Positions 16,231 to 25,355 are shown, numbered from the stretch's first letter. The stretch is DNA of 64,000 bases from Micromonospora echinospora (GCF_900091495.1 NZ_LT607413.1:3410001-3474000); one strand, 5' to 3'. Numbers and translations are program-made. Notes: generated by a model from the letters alone, not told the origin.

Positions 16231-16775
16231 GCGGCGCAGAGCAGGTGGCCCGCCGTCGCCTTGCGGGCCGCCCGCAGCGCGTAGTGCAACCGGCTCTTGA
16301 CCGTGCCGACCGGCACCCCGAGCGTCGCGCTGATCTCGGCTGCGGTCCGGCCGTTCAGGTACGTCTCCACCAGCGCGGCCCGGTGCTCCGGCCACAGCCC
16401 ACCGAGCACCTGCTCGACCAGCAGGGAGTCCACCACGCCGGCCATCGGGTCCGAGGTGGCCACCTCGGCGGCGTTCTCGATGTCCACCTCGGTCGGCCGG
16501 GCCTTCTTCATGCGGTACCCGTCCATCACCAGGTTGTGCACCACCCGGCGCAGCCAGCCCAGCACCGAACCACGGTCGGCGGTGAGCTGGTCCAGGTGCC
16601 GCCACGCCCGCAGGAACGCCTCCTGCACCACGTCCTCGGCGCGTCCGGTGTCGCCGTCGGTCAGCCGCTGCGCGTACCTCAACAGCGGCTGCTGGTAGGT
16701 GTCCATCAGTTCGCGGAGGCGGGAGTCGCTCTCCAGCGCGCTGCCGTGTCGCCTGCTCTGTGCCCGTTCGCCCAT
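16227..16775 (-). CDS. ECF-subfamily RNA polymerase sigma factor
   Basis: Sigma-70 family factor of 182 residues. The ATG at 16775 (MGERAQ) gives the normal ECF length; the frame continues upstream but without family-like sequence. Region 2 is visible as LLRYAQRLTDGDTGRAEDVV, QEAFLRAWRHLDQL and LRRVVHNLVMDGYRMKK. Region 4 is LWPEHRAALVETYL, NGRTAAEISATLGVPVGTVK and SRLHYALRAARK. The stop overlaps the start of the histidine kinase. No zinc-binding anti-sigma factor is nearby. It is divergent from the 47-kb T7SS gene block and could drive it, but this is inference. Confidence 0.92.
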   Translation of the reverse strand: MGERAQSRRHGSALESDSRLRELMDTYQQPLLRYAQRLTDGDTGRAEDVVQEAFLRAWRHLDQLTADRGSVLGWLRRVVHNLVMDGYRMKKARPTEVDIENAAEVATSDPMAGVVDSLLVEQVLGGLWPEHRAALVETYLNGRTAAEISATLGVPVGTVKSRLHYALRAARKATAGHLLCAA

Positions 16776-17092
16776 GCAGATGACAGTGCCGCCGCAGGCC
16801 GGTCGCCCGACATGGTGCGATCCCTGCTCCTGCGGGGGCGGACCCGCGAGTCGGAGAGGGTTATCCCTACGCCCCGCCCGGGACCTGCGGCCCACGCCGC
16901 GCCGGGCGACGGTTCGCGGGTCGACCGGTGAACCCGACGGTGCCCTGATGCCGTGACCCACGTGGACGCCCTCGCACCCGGCGGCGGTACGGGCCGGCGG
17001 CGATGGTCGTCCGGCACTGCCCCGACGACCGGTACCACGGCCGGGCGGCGGCCCGAGCGACGGCGCGTGGCGCCCCGACCGAAGAGGTGGGC
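16776..17092. promoter_or_regulatory. Divergent control region between sigma factor and T7SS block
   Basis: A 317-bp gap with no convincing gene. It must hold the promoter of the sigma-kinase pair and probably the first promoter of the T7SS block. A GGATAACC-containing stretch lies on the - strand near 16858-16867, but no matching -10 was found, so no promoter is called. A + frame is open from 17003 into the glycosyltransferase but has no good ribosome site. Confidence 0.4.
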
Positions 17093-18508
17093 ATGGAGAC
17101 GGACTTCCCGACGGTGGGTATCGGGGTCACCACGCACAACCGGGGCCCGGTGCTCCGTACCGCGCTGGAGGCGATCCGCAAGTACGCGCCGAGCGGCGCC
17201 GCGATCGTCGTGGTCGACGACGCCAGCGACGAGCCGGTGGAGGAGGCGACGTTCCGCTTCGACCGCAACGTCGGTATCGCCCGGGCCAAGAACAAGTGCC
17301 TGGAACTGCTGGTCGAGCAGGGCTGTACGCACCTGTTCCTGTTCGACGACGACTGCTGGCCGATCGTGGACGGCTGGGAGCGGCCGTACATCGAGAGCGC
17401 CGAGCCGCATCTGATGTACATGTTCACCGACACCCCGCAGGGCCGGCTGACCGACGCGGTGGAGCTCTACCGGGACGCGGAGCTGCGGGCGTACACCCAT
17501 CCGCGTGGCTGCATGCTCTACTTCGACCGGCGGGTGCTGGACCGGGTGGGCGGGTACGACACCCGGTACGGCCGGTGGGGATACGAGCACCTGGACCTCT
17601 CCAACCGGATCTACAACGCCGGCCTGACCTCGTTCCGGTTCGCCGACGTGGTCGGCAGCGGAGACCTCATCTTCAGTTGCGACGAACGCACCAGGGTCGG
17701 CTCCAGCGTGTCCGACATCGAGCGCTTCACCCTGGTGCGCAATCTCAAGGCCCGGTCGGAGGCCAGCTACACCTCGACCGAGTACCGCGAGTTCCGCACC
17801 GTCCCGGTCGGTGCGGCGGCGACGCGGAACGTGGTGCTGACCACGTACCTCACCGCGCAGGCCGACCCGCAGCGCGGCGTCACCTGGACGCCGAACTACG
17901 CCGACCTGGCCGAGTTGCGCAGCTCCGTCGAGCGGCACGGGCAGCGGTTGGTGGTGCTGCACGACTGTTTCGACGACGAGCCGGACACCGACCTGGTCAC
18001 GCACGTGCGCGTGACACCGGGCGGGGACGGCGGCTCGCCGTACTTCCACCGCTGGCTGTGCTGCTGGCGGTACCTGCGCGAGCACCCCGAGATCGAGCAG
18101 GTGTGGTGCGTCGACGGCACCGACGTGGAGATGCTGCGCGATCCGTTCCCGGAGATGGACGACCGGCTGTACGTCGGCGACGAGCCGGCGCCGCTGTGCA
18201 TCCCGTGGATGGTGTACCAGCACGGTGGCAGTGCCAACCTGTTGCAGTTCCTGTCCGACAACCGGGGGGTCCAGTTGCTCAACGCCGGGCTCGTCGGCGG
18301 CCGGCGGGAGACGGTGCTGGAGTTCTGCCGGGACCTGTTCGAGTTCTGCGTCACCAACGCCCGGGAGGCCGGCCCGCTCGACATGGGTCCGTTCAACTAC
18401 GTGGCCCGCACCTGGTACGCGGGGATGATCGTGCACGGTCGCCAGGTCTGTACGGAGTTCCGCAAGGAGGACCGGACCAGCACCGAGTCGTGGTGGCGGC
18501 ACAAGTAG
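17093..18508 (+). CDS. Two-domain family-2 glycosyltransferase
   Basis: Cytoplasmic glycosyltransferase of 471 residues, ATG 17093 with AGAGGTGG upstream. Residues 1-230 are a GT-A/GT2 domain: PTVGIGVTTHNRGPVLRTAL, IVVVDDASDEP, NVGIARAKNKCLEL, LFLFDDDCWP (the DXD-type metal site) and a late GYEHLDLSNRIYNAG acceptor loop. Residues 260-471 form a second, unassigned alpha/beta domain (VVLTTYLTAQADPQRG, QVWCVDGTDVEML, NAGLVGGRRETVLEF) that resembles another GT-A fold with a DGTD motif. It is the first gene of the long + strand block that encodes the T7SS, so it may decorate a secreted substrate or the cell envelope. Donor and acceptor are unknown. Confidence 0.82.
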   Translation: METDFPTVGIGVTTHNRGPVLRTALEAIRKYAPSGAAIVVVDDASDEPVEEATFRFDRNVGIARAKNKCLELLVEQGCTHLFLFDDDCWPIVDGWERPYIESAEPHLMYMFTDTPQGRLTDAVELYRDAELRAYTHPRGCMLYFDRRVLDRVGGYDTRYGRWGYEHLDLSNRIYNAGLTSFRFADVVGSGDLIFSCDERTRVGSSVSDIERFTLVRNLKARSEASYTSTEYREFRTVPVGAAATRNVVLTTYLTAQADPQRGVTWTPNYADLAELRSSVERHGQRLVVLHDCFDDEPDTDLVTHVRVTPGGDGGSPYFHRWLCCWRYLREHPEIEQVWCVDGTDVEMLRDPFPEMDDRLYVGDEPAPLCIPWMVYQHGGSANLLQFLSDNRGVQLLNAGLVGGRRETVLEFCRDLFEFCVTNAREAGPLDMGPFNYVARTWYAGMIVHGRQVCTEFRKEDRTSTESWWRHK

Positions 18509-18593
18509 GCGAATCCGGGGCGGGGTAGGCGTGAACCCTGCTGGCGTTGCCGGGCGTGCCACAGATGAACACGGGCACGGCGAAGGAGGACGC

Positions 18594-19859
18594 GTGGACA
18601 CGGACCTGGACGTGGCACCGGAGGTGACACGGGACGACGAACGTGACGGCGAACGTGACGAGTCGATGCACGCGTTGCTGCTCCGGTTGGCCGGCTCGCT
18701 GCCGGACCGGGTGCTGACCGACGCGCGGGACGCGCTGGCCGCCGGCCGTCGGCTGGACGTCGTACAGGCGGTCGCCTTCGAGGCGGTCTCCCAGCCGCTG
18801 CAACTGGACGCCGACGAGATCGCGGCGCTGCGCGAGGAACTGGCGCTCAGCGACGGGGACCTCGACCTCGGGATGGCCCTGGAGGAGCTGCGCGGGGAAC
18901 GCCCGCCGGCACCCTGGCAGTTCCTGTCCGACCTGCCGACCACGCAGGAGGAGCTGGCGTCGATGGTGCTCCCGCAGGACCGCACCGCCGACCCGGTCGA
19001 CCTTCTCGACCCGATCGACCAGGCGTTGCTGGAGGCGGCGTCGGCGATCCCGACGGTACGCGCGGTGTGGCGGGCGTGGCGGATGCCGTCCGCCGCACGC
19101 CCCTGGCAGGACCCGTTACGGGTGGCCGTGGTCAGCGTCGACGACACCATGGACTCCCTTCCCGCCGCCAGCGCCCGGCTACGACAGGCCATGGTCGAGG
19201 CCGGGGACGCCGACGCCCAGGTCGAGGTCTGCTGGGCCGGGGTGGACGCGCCGTTCTACCAGACCCTGGCCCGCGCGTCCGGCTCCCTGCTGTGGGCGGC
19301 GCGCCCGGCCACGCCGGTGACCACCGCCCGCCTCTTCGACGGCGTCGACCCGGAACGCGGCCCCTGGTTCGCCACCAACCGGCCGGTGGTCTCCGACGCC
19401 ACGGAACGCGACGAGCTGCTCGCCGCGCTGCGCGGCGGGGTGGTCATCGCGTGGAGCAGCGCCGCGATGCCCGACATCCTGGCCCCGGACCGGGGCGACG
19501 TGGTGCCGATGCACCTGCGTACCGACGGGACCTGGCTGTGGAGCGAGGCGGTCGGGTACTACCTGGAGAACTACGGCCTGGCGCCGGACCCGCAGTTGGT
19601 CACGCACCTGACCGGGGACGGGCCCATCGAGCCGCTGGACGAGATCTCCGTGCACCGTGCCCTGGTGCACCTGTGCCGGCCCGACGCCGAGGCGGTCGTC
19701 TGGCAGGCGCCCGGCCCCGACGACGACCCGGTGGCACCGGCCGACGCCGCCTCGTCCGACGTCCCGTCGCCCGACGGCGTGCCGGCGCGCCCGGAACTGC
19801 CGGACGTGACGCCCGAGGCGAGGCCGGACGCCGGTACGCACCGGCCGGTGCTGACGTGA
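18594..19859 (+). CDS. Unknown protein of the T7SS block
   Basis: Protein of 421 residues, not recognised. The GTG at 18594 follows an excellent AAGGAGG site at 6 bp and is preferred over the ATG-free longer frame. Residues 1-150 are acidic and helical with repeated LRLAGSLPDRVL / VQAVAFEAVSQPLQL / LREELALSDGDL patterns. Residues 170-380 look like a compact alpha/beta domain (PLRVAVVSVDDTMDSLPAA, WFATNRPVVSDATERDEL, VVPMHLRTDGTWLWSEAVGY, YLENYGLAPDPQLVTHL). The last ~40 residues are Pro/Asp-rich. No signal peptide or membrane helix. Its stop overlaps the next start (GTGA), so the two are translated together. Confidence 0.72.
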   Translation: MDTDLDVAPEVTRDDERDGERDESMHALLLRLAGSLPDRVLTDARDALAAGRRLDVVQAVAFEAVSQPLQLDADEIAALREELALSDGDLDLGMALEELRGERPPAPWQFLSDLPTTQEELASMVLPQDRTADPVDLLDPIDQALLEAASAIPTVRAVWRAWRMPSAARPWQDPLRVAVVSVDDTMDSLPAASARLRQAMVEAGDADAQVEVCWAGVDAPFYQTLARASGSLLWAARPATPVTTARLFDGVDPERGPWFATNRPVVSDATERDELLAALRGGVVIAWSSAAMPDILAPDRGDVVPMHLRTDGTWLWSEAVGYYLENYGLAPDPQLVTHLTGDGPIEPLDEISVHRALVHLCRPDAEAVVWQAPGPDDDPVAPADAASSDVPSPDGVPARPELPDVTPEARPDAGTHRPVLT

Positions 19860-21742
19860 CCGAACTGCTCGCCCTGCGGCAGGGGGCACCCCTGCCGTCG
19901 TCCTGGAAGGTGCCGCAGCCGGCCCAGGGCGTACCGGTCGGGCAGCACGTGGCGCGGTACCTGCGGCAGGCGTCGCAGGCGGTGGGCGCCGCCGTGGCGC
20001 GCATCCGGCCGGACGCCGGTGCCCGGGTGCCGGTGCTCGACCCGGGACCGTGGGAGGCACCGGGATCGGTCACCCCCGGTCCGGCGGGTTGGTTCGCGCT
20101 CGCGGTCGAGACCGGCCGGTCCGGCTTCCGGCTGGGCGGCCGGCCGGTGGCCGCCGCCGACCTGGCCCAGGCGATCTGGCACTGCTCCCGCTGGCGGGGC
20201 CGGCCGGTGCTGCTGGTCACCCAGCGGTCCGCGTCGACCGACCGGGTCGGGCCGGCGCTGCATCAACTCGCGGTCGACCTGGGGGCCCCGGTCTACGCCT
20301 CGGACGCCGGGATCCGCTTCACCTTCGGGCGCGCCTCGACGGACGGGCTGTTCTGGTGCTGGCGTCCGGGCGGAGGGGACGAACCGGAGCCGGCGGGTCA
20401 CGTGCTGCCTCCGCTGGGGCGGGTACGCGTCCGCCCCGCCCCGCCCGGCCGGGTGCCCGGTCGCCCCGCCCCGACCGGTCGGGTGCCCGCCCGCGACCAG
20501 CAGCCGCCGTCTCCGGTGCCGTCGCCCGCGACCACCGCTCCGGGGACCGCCCCGTCGCCGGTCGACCCGGCGGTCCCGTCGCCCGTGGCGGCACCGGAAG
20601 CCGGGACCGATCTGCCCCTGGGGGCGGCGTTCGAGGTGCAGACCCTGACGCTTCCGGTGGTCGAGCTGCCTCGGCCCGACCTCGGCGTCCAGCGCATGGT
20701 GTTGACGGAATTCGACGTGCCCCGGCTGGAGCTGGACACCTGCCGGCCGCTGGTCGCCGACCCGGAGGCCGCCGACCCGGCCACGTCCGCCCTGGCTGCG
20801 GTCACCCTGACCGCGTCCGTACCGGCTGTGGCCACCCTCACAGGCCCGGACACCACGGATGCTCCGGCGGCCGGCCCAGTGACCACGGAGGCTCCGACGA
20901 CCGGCGCGGCAACCACCGACGCCCCGGCGAACGGCGTGGGCGTCGGTCCGCCGCCGGTGCCGCCTGCCGACCGGGGGGCGGCGTGGTTCGGGGTACGGGC
21001 CCGCACCGACGAGGCGGACCGGGAGCGGCTGCGTACCGTGCTGGGCTGGAAGTTCCAGGCCCACTCCCGGACGGTGGCCCGGGCGCTGTCGCTGCACCCG
21101 GGGCTGCGCAGCGCGGTCGGCGCGCACGACGTGATGGCCGGGCTGGTCACGGTGCTGGCTCTGCTCGACGGGGTGGGCGAGCGGGTCAACGGCGCGCTGC
21201 GCGGTGGGGGCACGCCCGACGAGGACGTCCAGTTGCTGGCCCGGTGTGCCTGCGCCGGGCTGGAGCAACTGCCGGCCGTCGGGGGACCCGTCTTCGCCGC
21301 GGTACCCGCCGGCCTCGACGTCACCCGGTACCGGGCCGGGGAACTGCTGGTGGAGCCGGCGTTCACCACCGTGTCGTGCCACGGCGGCAGCGAGGGCGAC
21401 GCGGGCCGGTACGCGATCTGGTCGGCCACCGCGCGGCGGCTGGACCAACTGGGTATCGCCGACGGGCCAGGCGTCCGGGCCGGGCGGGCCATGTTCGCCG
21501 CCGGTTCCCGTTTCGCGGTGCTCGGCGTCGACGAGGGGCCGGACGGCGCGCCGTACGTACTGCTGCGGGAGGTCGTCTCCGGACACCGCGACGGCGCGGT
21601 CGACGAGCGGGTGGCCGGCAAGCTGCGCGACGCGCTCGCCGCCCAGCCGCAACGCGCGGCGCCCGCACCATTGCCCTGGCCGCTGGGCCTCGCGGCCGGC
21701 GACCGCCCGTTCGCCCTCGAACCCGGACCGGGCGGCGCGTGA
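19856..21742 (+). CDS. T7SS-block protein with degenerate ADP-ribosyltransferase-like C-terminus
   Basis: Protein of 628 residues, GTG start overlapping the upstream stop. Residues about 60-185 form a small alpha/beta domain (RPVLLVTQRSAS, LHQLAVDLGAPVYASD) of a kind seen in actinobacterial polymorphic toxins. Residues 185-360 are a Pro/Ala/Thr-rich linker. Residues about 380-620 resemble the ADP-ribosyltransferase exoenzyme fold: GGPVFAAVPAG at the first strand, EPAFTTVS at the Ser-Thr-Ser position, GSRFAVLGVDEG, and VLLREV at the Glu loop. The first-strand Arg is replaced by Ala and only one Glu remains in the last motif, so activity is doubtful. It could be a binding module or a decayed effector. 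Confidence 0.6.
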   Translation: MTELLALRQGAPLPSSWKVPQPAQGVPVGQHVARYLRQASQAVGAAVARIRPDAGARVPVLDPGPWEAPGSVTPGPAGWFALAVETGRSGFRLGGRPVAAADLAQAIWHCSRWRGRPVLLVTQRSASTDRVGPALHQLAVDLGAPVYASDAGIRFTFGRASTDGLFWCWRPGGGDEPEPAGHVLPPLGRVRVRPAPPGRVPGRPAPTGRVPARDQQPPSPVPSPATTAPGTAPSPVDPAVPSPVAAPEAGTDLPLGAAFEVQTLTLPVVELPRPDLGVQRMVLTEFDVPRLELDTCRPLVADPEAADPATSALAAVTLTASVPAVATLTGPDTTDAPAAGPVTTEAPTTGAATTDAPANGVGVGPPPVPPADRGAAWFGVRARTDEADRERLRTVLGWKFQAHSRTVARALSLHPGLRSAVGAHDVMAGLVTVLALLDGVGERVNGALRGGGTPDEDVQLLARCACAGLEQLPAVGGPVFAAVPAGLDVTRYRAGELLVEPAFTTVSCHGGSEGDAGRYAIWSATARRLDQLGIADGPGVRAGRAMFAAGSRFAVLGVDEGPDGAPYVLLREVVSGHRDGAVDERVAGKLRDALAAQPQRAAPAPLPWPLGLAAGDRPFALEPGPGGA

Positions 21743-21861
21743 TGTACGAGGAGACCGTCCCCGGCTTCCTCCGGTCCGACCCCGGCGGCCCGGCCCGGCC
21801 CGGCCCGCCCCACGCCGGCGACACCCCCGGCGGCGACAGTCAGCAAGGAGCGAACTCGTGA
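21742..21861 (+). CDS. Small coupled ORF (39 residues)
   Basis: Short open frame whose ATG overlaps the stop of the ART-like gene (TGATG) and whose stop overlaps the start of the AAA+ gene (GTGA). It begins MYEETVPGFLRSDPGG and continues Pro/Gly-rich to QQGANS. It has no recognised domain. The ribosome site of the next gene (AAGGAG) lies inside it. It may be a real small protein or simply a coupling leader; the overlaps on both sides favour translation. Confidence 0.4.
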   Translation: MYEETVPGFLRSDPGGPARPGPPHAGDTPGGDSQQGANS

Positions 21862-24800
21862 CCAGCAGCGTGCTGTCGGTGTCGGCCAGGGACACCGGAT
21901 GCCTCACCGACATCTCCCGGGCACTGGAGTCGGCGGCGCCCGGCGACACCGTCGCGGTACGCCCCGGCGTGTACCGCGAGGCGCCGCTGTTCCGTCGGAA
22001 CGTCGTCCTGGTCGCCGAGGACGGCCCGGGCACCGTCACCATCGAGGTGCCCACGGGCGGGGCCATCCTGGCCGCCGGGGGCGAGATCCTGATCCAGGAC
22101 ATCGCCATCCGGGGCGGCGACGAGCGGATGCCGCTGCTCCAGGTGGCGGCCGGGCGGGTCCGCCTGGAGGCGTGCACCGTCGACGCCACGGGGGCCGCCG
22201 CGATCCACGTGCGCGGGGGCACCGTGGAGATGCGTGGCGGCGCGATCGGCAACTCCGGTGGGGCGGGTGTCGTCCACGAGGCCGGCGCGGGCGAGTACAC
22301 CCGCGTGCGGGTACGCGGCATCGCCAAGTGCGCGGTCATGACGGCCGGGTCGAGCGCCCCGGTGTTCCGGGACTGCACGTTCACCGGGATCGCCGAGGCG
22401 GCGCTCCTGGCCGTGGGCGCCAGCGCCCCGCGCCTGGAGGACTGCCGCATCGACGAGGTCGGCCAGTACGCCGTGGTCGCGCAGCAGGCCGCCCGTCCGT
22501 ACCTGGTCGGGACCACGGTGTCCGGTGGCGAGGTCGGGCTGCTCGCCAGCGACCGGGCGACCCCGGTGCTGGAGCGCTGCGAGATCCTGGACGCCCGGGT
22601 GCACGCCGTGGTGACCATGGGGCAGGCGGCGCCCACGCTCTCCGACACGCGCGTCACCCGGGCCCGGGGCCACGGCCTCGACTGCCGGGACACCTCCGCG
22701 CCGACGCTGACCAACTGCGAGGTGCGCGACTGCGGCGCGGCCGGGGTGGTGGTCAACGGCACGGCGACGCCGCACCTCACCGGGGGCGCCGTGGCGGACT
22801 GCGCGGACGCGGGCGTGTTCCTGACCGGCCGGTCGAGGGCACGGCTGGACGGGGTCGAGGTACGCGACGTCCCCATCGGCGTGGCGATCGAGCAGGACGC
22901 CGACCCGCAACTGCACAACCTGACCATCGAGGGCGTCCGGTACGGCCTGCACGCGACCGGCGGAGCCGGCCGGTTCTCCAACGGCCAGGTCACCGGGGCG
23001 CGGACCGCCGGGGCGAAGCTCGCCGACAGCGCGACCACCGTGCTGTCCAACTCCCGGATCACCGGCTGCCGGGTCGGCGTGGAGGTGGCCGGAAACGCCC
23101 GGCCCACACTGTCCTCGATGGCCGTCGAGGAGTCGGGCGGGGCGGGCGTGCTGACCGGCGGCCCCAGCGCGGCCACCCTGTCCCGCAGCCGGATCAGCGG
23201 CAGTCGCGGCCCGGGGATCCGGGCCGGCGCCGGCAGCAGCGTCACCGCGACGGACTGCGAGATCGTGGGTAACCAGGGCCCGGGTGTCGTGGTGGAGACC
23301 GACGCGCCGGTGCGGCTCCACGGCGGGGTGGTGCGCGGCAACGGCGGTGTCGCCGTGGACGCGCCGAGCCCGACCGCCGCCGTCGAACTGTCCGGAGTGG
23401 ACACCGGCCACAACGGACGCCCGATCTCCCTCCCGCCGCCCGGGGCCGGGCGGCCGACCCCAGCGACCGTCGACGACGCCCCGACGTCCGCTCCCGACCC
23501 GACCGGTGGCGCCGGGTCGGGCGTCGCGCCGCCCGGGAAACCGTCCGGCGCCCGTCCGCCGGGCCCCACGCCGTCCGACGCCGGGTCACCCGCTCCGGCG
23601 GTACCCGCCGGCGGCGGCCCCGGTGCCGGCACGCCGGGAAGCGCGCCGGGCGGTGGCGGGGAGGCGGACGGTCCGGTGGCCGCGCTGCTGCGGGAACTGG
23701 ACGGACTGGTCGGCCTGGCCGGCGTCAAGCACGAGGTGGCCACCCTGGTCGGGCTCAACCAGATCGCCAAGCGTCGCCGGGAGGCCGGGCTGCACGTACC
23801 GCCCATGTCCCGGCACCTGGTCTTCGCCGGGCCGCCCGGCACCGGCAAGACCACCGTGGCCCGCATCTTCGCCCGGATCCTGGCCACCCTCGGGGTGCTC
23901 GCCAGCGGGCAACTGGTCGAGGTGTCCCGCAGCGACCTGGTCGCCGAGCACGTCGGCGGCACCGCGGTGAAGACCACCGCCCGGTTCGAGGAGGCCCTGG
24001 GCGGGGTGCTGTTCATCGACGAGGCGTACACGCTCTCGACCGGCGGGGGCGGCGGTCACGACTTCGGCCGGGAGGCCATCGACACCCTGGTCAAGCTGAT
24101 GGAGGACCACCGCGACGAGGTGGTCGTGGTGGTCGCCGGCTACACCCCGAACATGCGTACCTTCCTGGCCGCCAACCCGGGCCTGGAGTCCCGCTTCGCC
24201 CGCACCATCCAGTTCGACAGCTACTCCGACGACGAACTGGCCGAGATCGTCGAGCGGCTCTGCCGCGCCCACCACTACGCGCTGGAGTACGAGACCCGGC
24301 AGGCCCTGGTGCGCCACTTCAGCGACATGCCCCGCAACGAGACCTTCGGCAACGCCCGGGTAGCGCGGCAGGTCTTCGAGGACATGCTGGGGCGTCAGGC
24401 GTACCGGCTGTCGAACAACCCGCAGGCCCCGGACCTCGAACTGGCCCGGCTGCTGCCGGAGGACCTGGGTGAGCAGGCGGCCGCGCCGTCGGCGGCGGCC
24501 GGCGTGGCGCAGGTCGTCCAGGACCTGCTCGGTAAGCTGAACGCGATGGTCGGCCTGGACGCGGTCAAGCGCGAGGTGACCGACGTCATCGACCTGATCG
24601 CCTCCACCGAGGCCCGGACCCGGGCCGGCCTGCCCGCTCCGACGATCTCCCGGCACCTGGTCTTCGCCGGGGCGCCCGGCACCGGCAAGACCAGCGTGGC
24701 CCGACTGTACGGGCAGCTGCTCGCCGCGATGGGCGTGCTGCGCACCGGGCAGCTCGTCGAGGTGTCCCGGGCCGACCTGGTCGGCGAGTACGTCGGACAC

Positions 24801-25319
24801 ACCGCCGTCAAGACCACCGACGTGTTCAACCGGGCGCGCGGCGGGGTGCTCTTCATCGACGAGGCGTACGCGCTGGCCGGCCAGGGCAACGACTTCGGCC
24901 GGGAGGCCATCGACACGCTGGTGAAGCTGATGGAGGACCACCGGGACGACATCGTGGTGATCGCCGCCGGATACACCGGGGACATGCAGCGGTTCCTCGC
25001 CAACAACGTGGGGCTGGCCTCCCGGTTCAGCCGGCAGGTCCCGTTCGAGTCGTACACCGCCTCGGAACTGGTGTCCATCGTGCAGACGCTGGCCCGGGAC
25101 AGCGGCTTCGACTTCAGCAACGACTGCCTCCCGGTGCTGTCGGAGCACTTCGACAGCCTGACCCGGGACGAGAGCTTCGGCAACGGCCGGTACGCCCGCC
25201 AGCTGCTCGAACGCACCATCACCAAGCAGGCCAACCGGCTGCGCGGCACCGCCGCGCCGACCGTCGACGACATGCGCCAGTTGTTCGCCGCCGACGTGCG
25301 GGCCGCCGTGGCGGCCTGA
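21858..25319 (+). CDS. Beta-helix protein fused to two CbxX/EccA-type AAA+ ATPase domains
   Basis: Protein of 1,153 residues, GTG 21858 with AAGGAG 7 bp upstream. Residues 1-520 are a right-handed parallel beta-helix made of ~23-residue turns (patterns such as PVFRDCTFTGIAEAALLAVG, SAPTLTNCEVRDCGAAGVVV). Residues 520-610 are a Pro/Gly linker. Residues 610-870 and 890-1150 are two AAA+ domains of the CbxX/CfqX family, the same family as the EccA C-terminal ATPase: Walker A GPPGTGKT (Lys664) and GAPGTGKT (Lys944), Walker B VLFIDEAY at about 717 and 997, and arginine-finger regions ESRFART and ASRFSRQ. EccA-type ATPases handle ESX substrates in the cytosol; the beta-helix probably acts as a substrate- or partner-binding surface. 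Confidence 0.88.
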   Translation: MTSSVLSVSARDTGCLTDISRALESAAPGDTVAVRPGVYREAPLFRRNVVLVAEDGPGTVTIEVPTGGAILAAGGEILIQDIAIRGGDERMPLLQVAAGRVRLEACTVDATGAAAIHVRGGTVEMRGGAIGNSGGAGVVHEAGAGEYTRVRVRGIAKCAVMTAGSSAPVFRDCTFTGIAEAALLAVGASAPRLEDCRIDEVGQYAVVAQQAARPYLVGTTVSGGEVGLLASDRATPVLERCEILDARVHAVVTMGQAAPTLSDTRVTRARGHGLDCRDTSAPTLTNCEVRDCGAAGVVVNGTATPHLTGGAVADCADAGVFLTGRSRARLDGVEVRDVPIGVAIEQDADPQLHNLTIEGVRYGLHATGGAGRFSNGQVTGARTAGAKLADSATTVLSNSRITGCRVGVEVAGNARPTLSSMAVEESGGAGVLTGGPSAATLSRSRISGSRGPGIRAGAGSSVTATDCEIVGNQGPGVVVETDAPVRLHGGVVRGNGGVAVDAPSPTAAVELSGVDTGHNGRPISLPPPGAGRPTPATVDDAPTSAPDPTGGAGSGVAPPGKPSGARPPGPTPSDAGSPAPAVPAGGGPGAGTPGSAPGGGGEADGPVAALLRELDGLVGLAGVKHEVATLVGLNQIAKRRREAGLHVPPMSRHLVFAGPPGTGKTTVARIFARILATLGVLASGQLVEVSRSDLVAEHVGGTAVKTTARFEEALGGVLFIDEAYTLSTGGGGGHDFGREAIDTLVKLMEDHRDEVVVVVAGYTPNMRTFLAANPGLESRFARTIQFDSYSDDELAEIVERLCRAHHYALEYETRQALVRHFSDMPRNETFGNARVARQVFEDMLGRQAYRLSNNPQAPDLELARLLPEDLGEQAAAPSAAAGVAQVVQDLLGKLNAMVGLDAVKREVTDVIDLIASTEARTRAGLPAPTISRHLVFAGAPGTGKTSVARLYGQLLAAMGVLRTGQLVEVSRADLVGEYVGHTAVKTTDVFNRARGGVLFIDEAYALAGQGNDFGREAIDTLVKLMEDHRDDIVVIAAGYTGDMQRFLANNVGLASRFSRQVPFESYTASELVSIVQTLARDSGFDFSNDCLPVLSEHFDSLTRDESFGNGRYARQLLERTITKQANRLRGTAAPTVDDMRQLFAADVRAAVAA

Positions 25320-25355
25320 CCCGCCGCCGTAGTCACGAGAGAAGGAGCCCGAAAG

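Noticed and set aside
19571..24031. A 1,486-codon open frame on the - strand
   Set aside because: Antisense shadow of the ART-like and beta-helix/AAA+ genes; the translation is Ser/Thr/Pro/Ala/Arg-rich without motifs and has no ribosome site.
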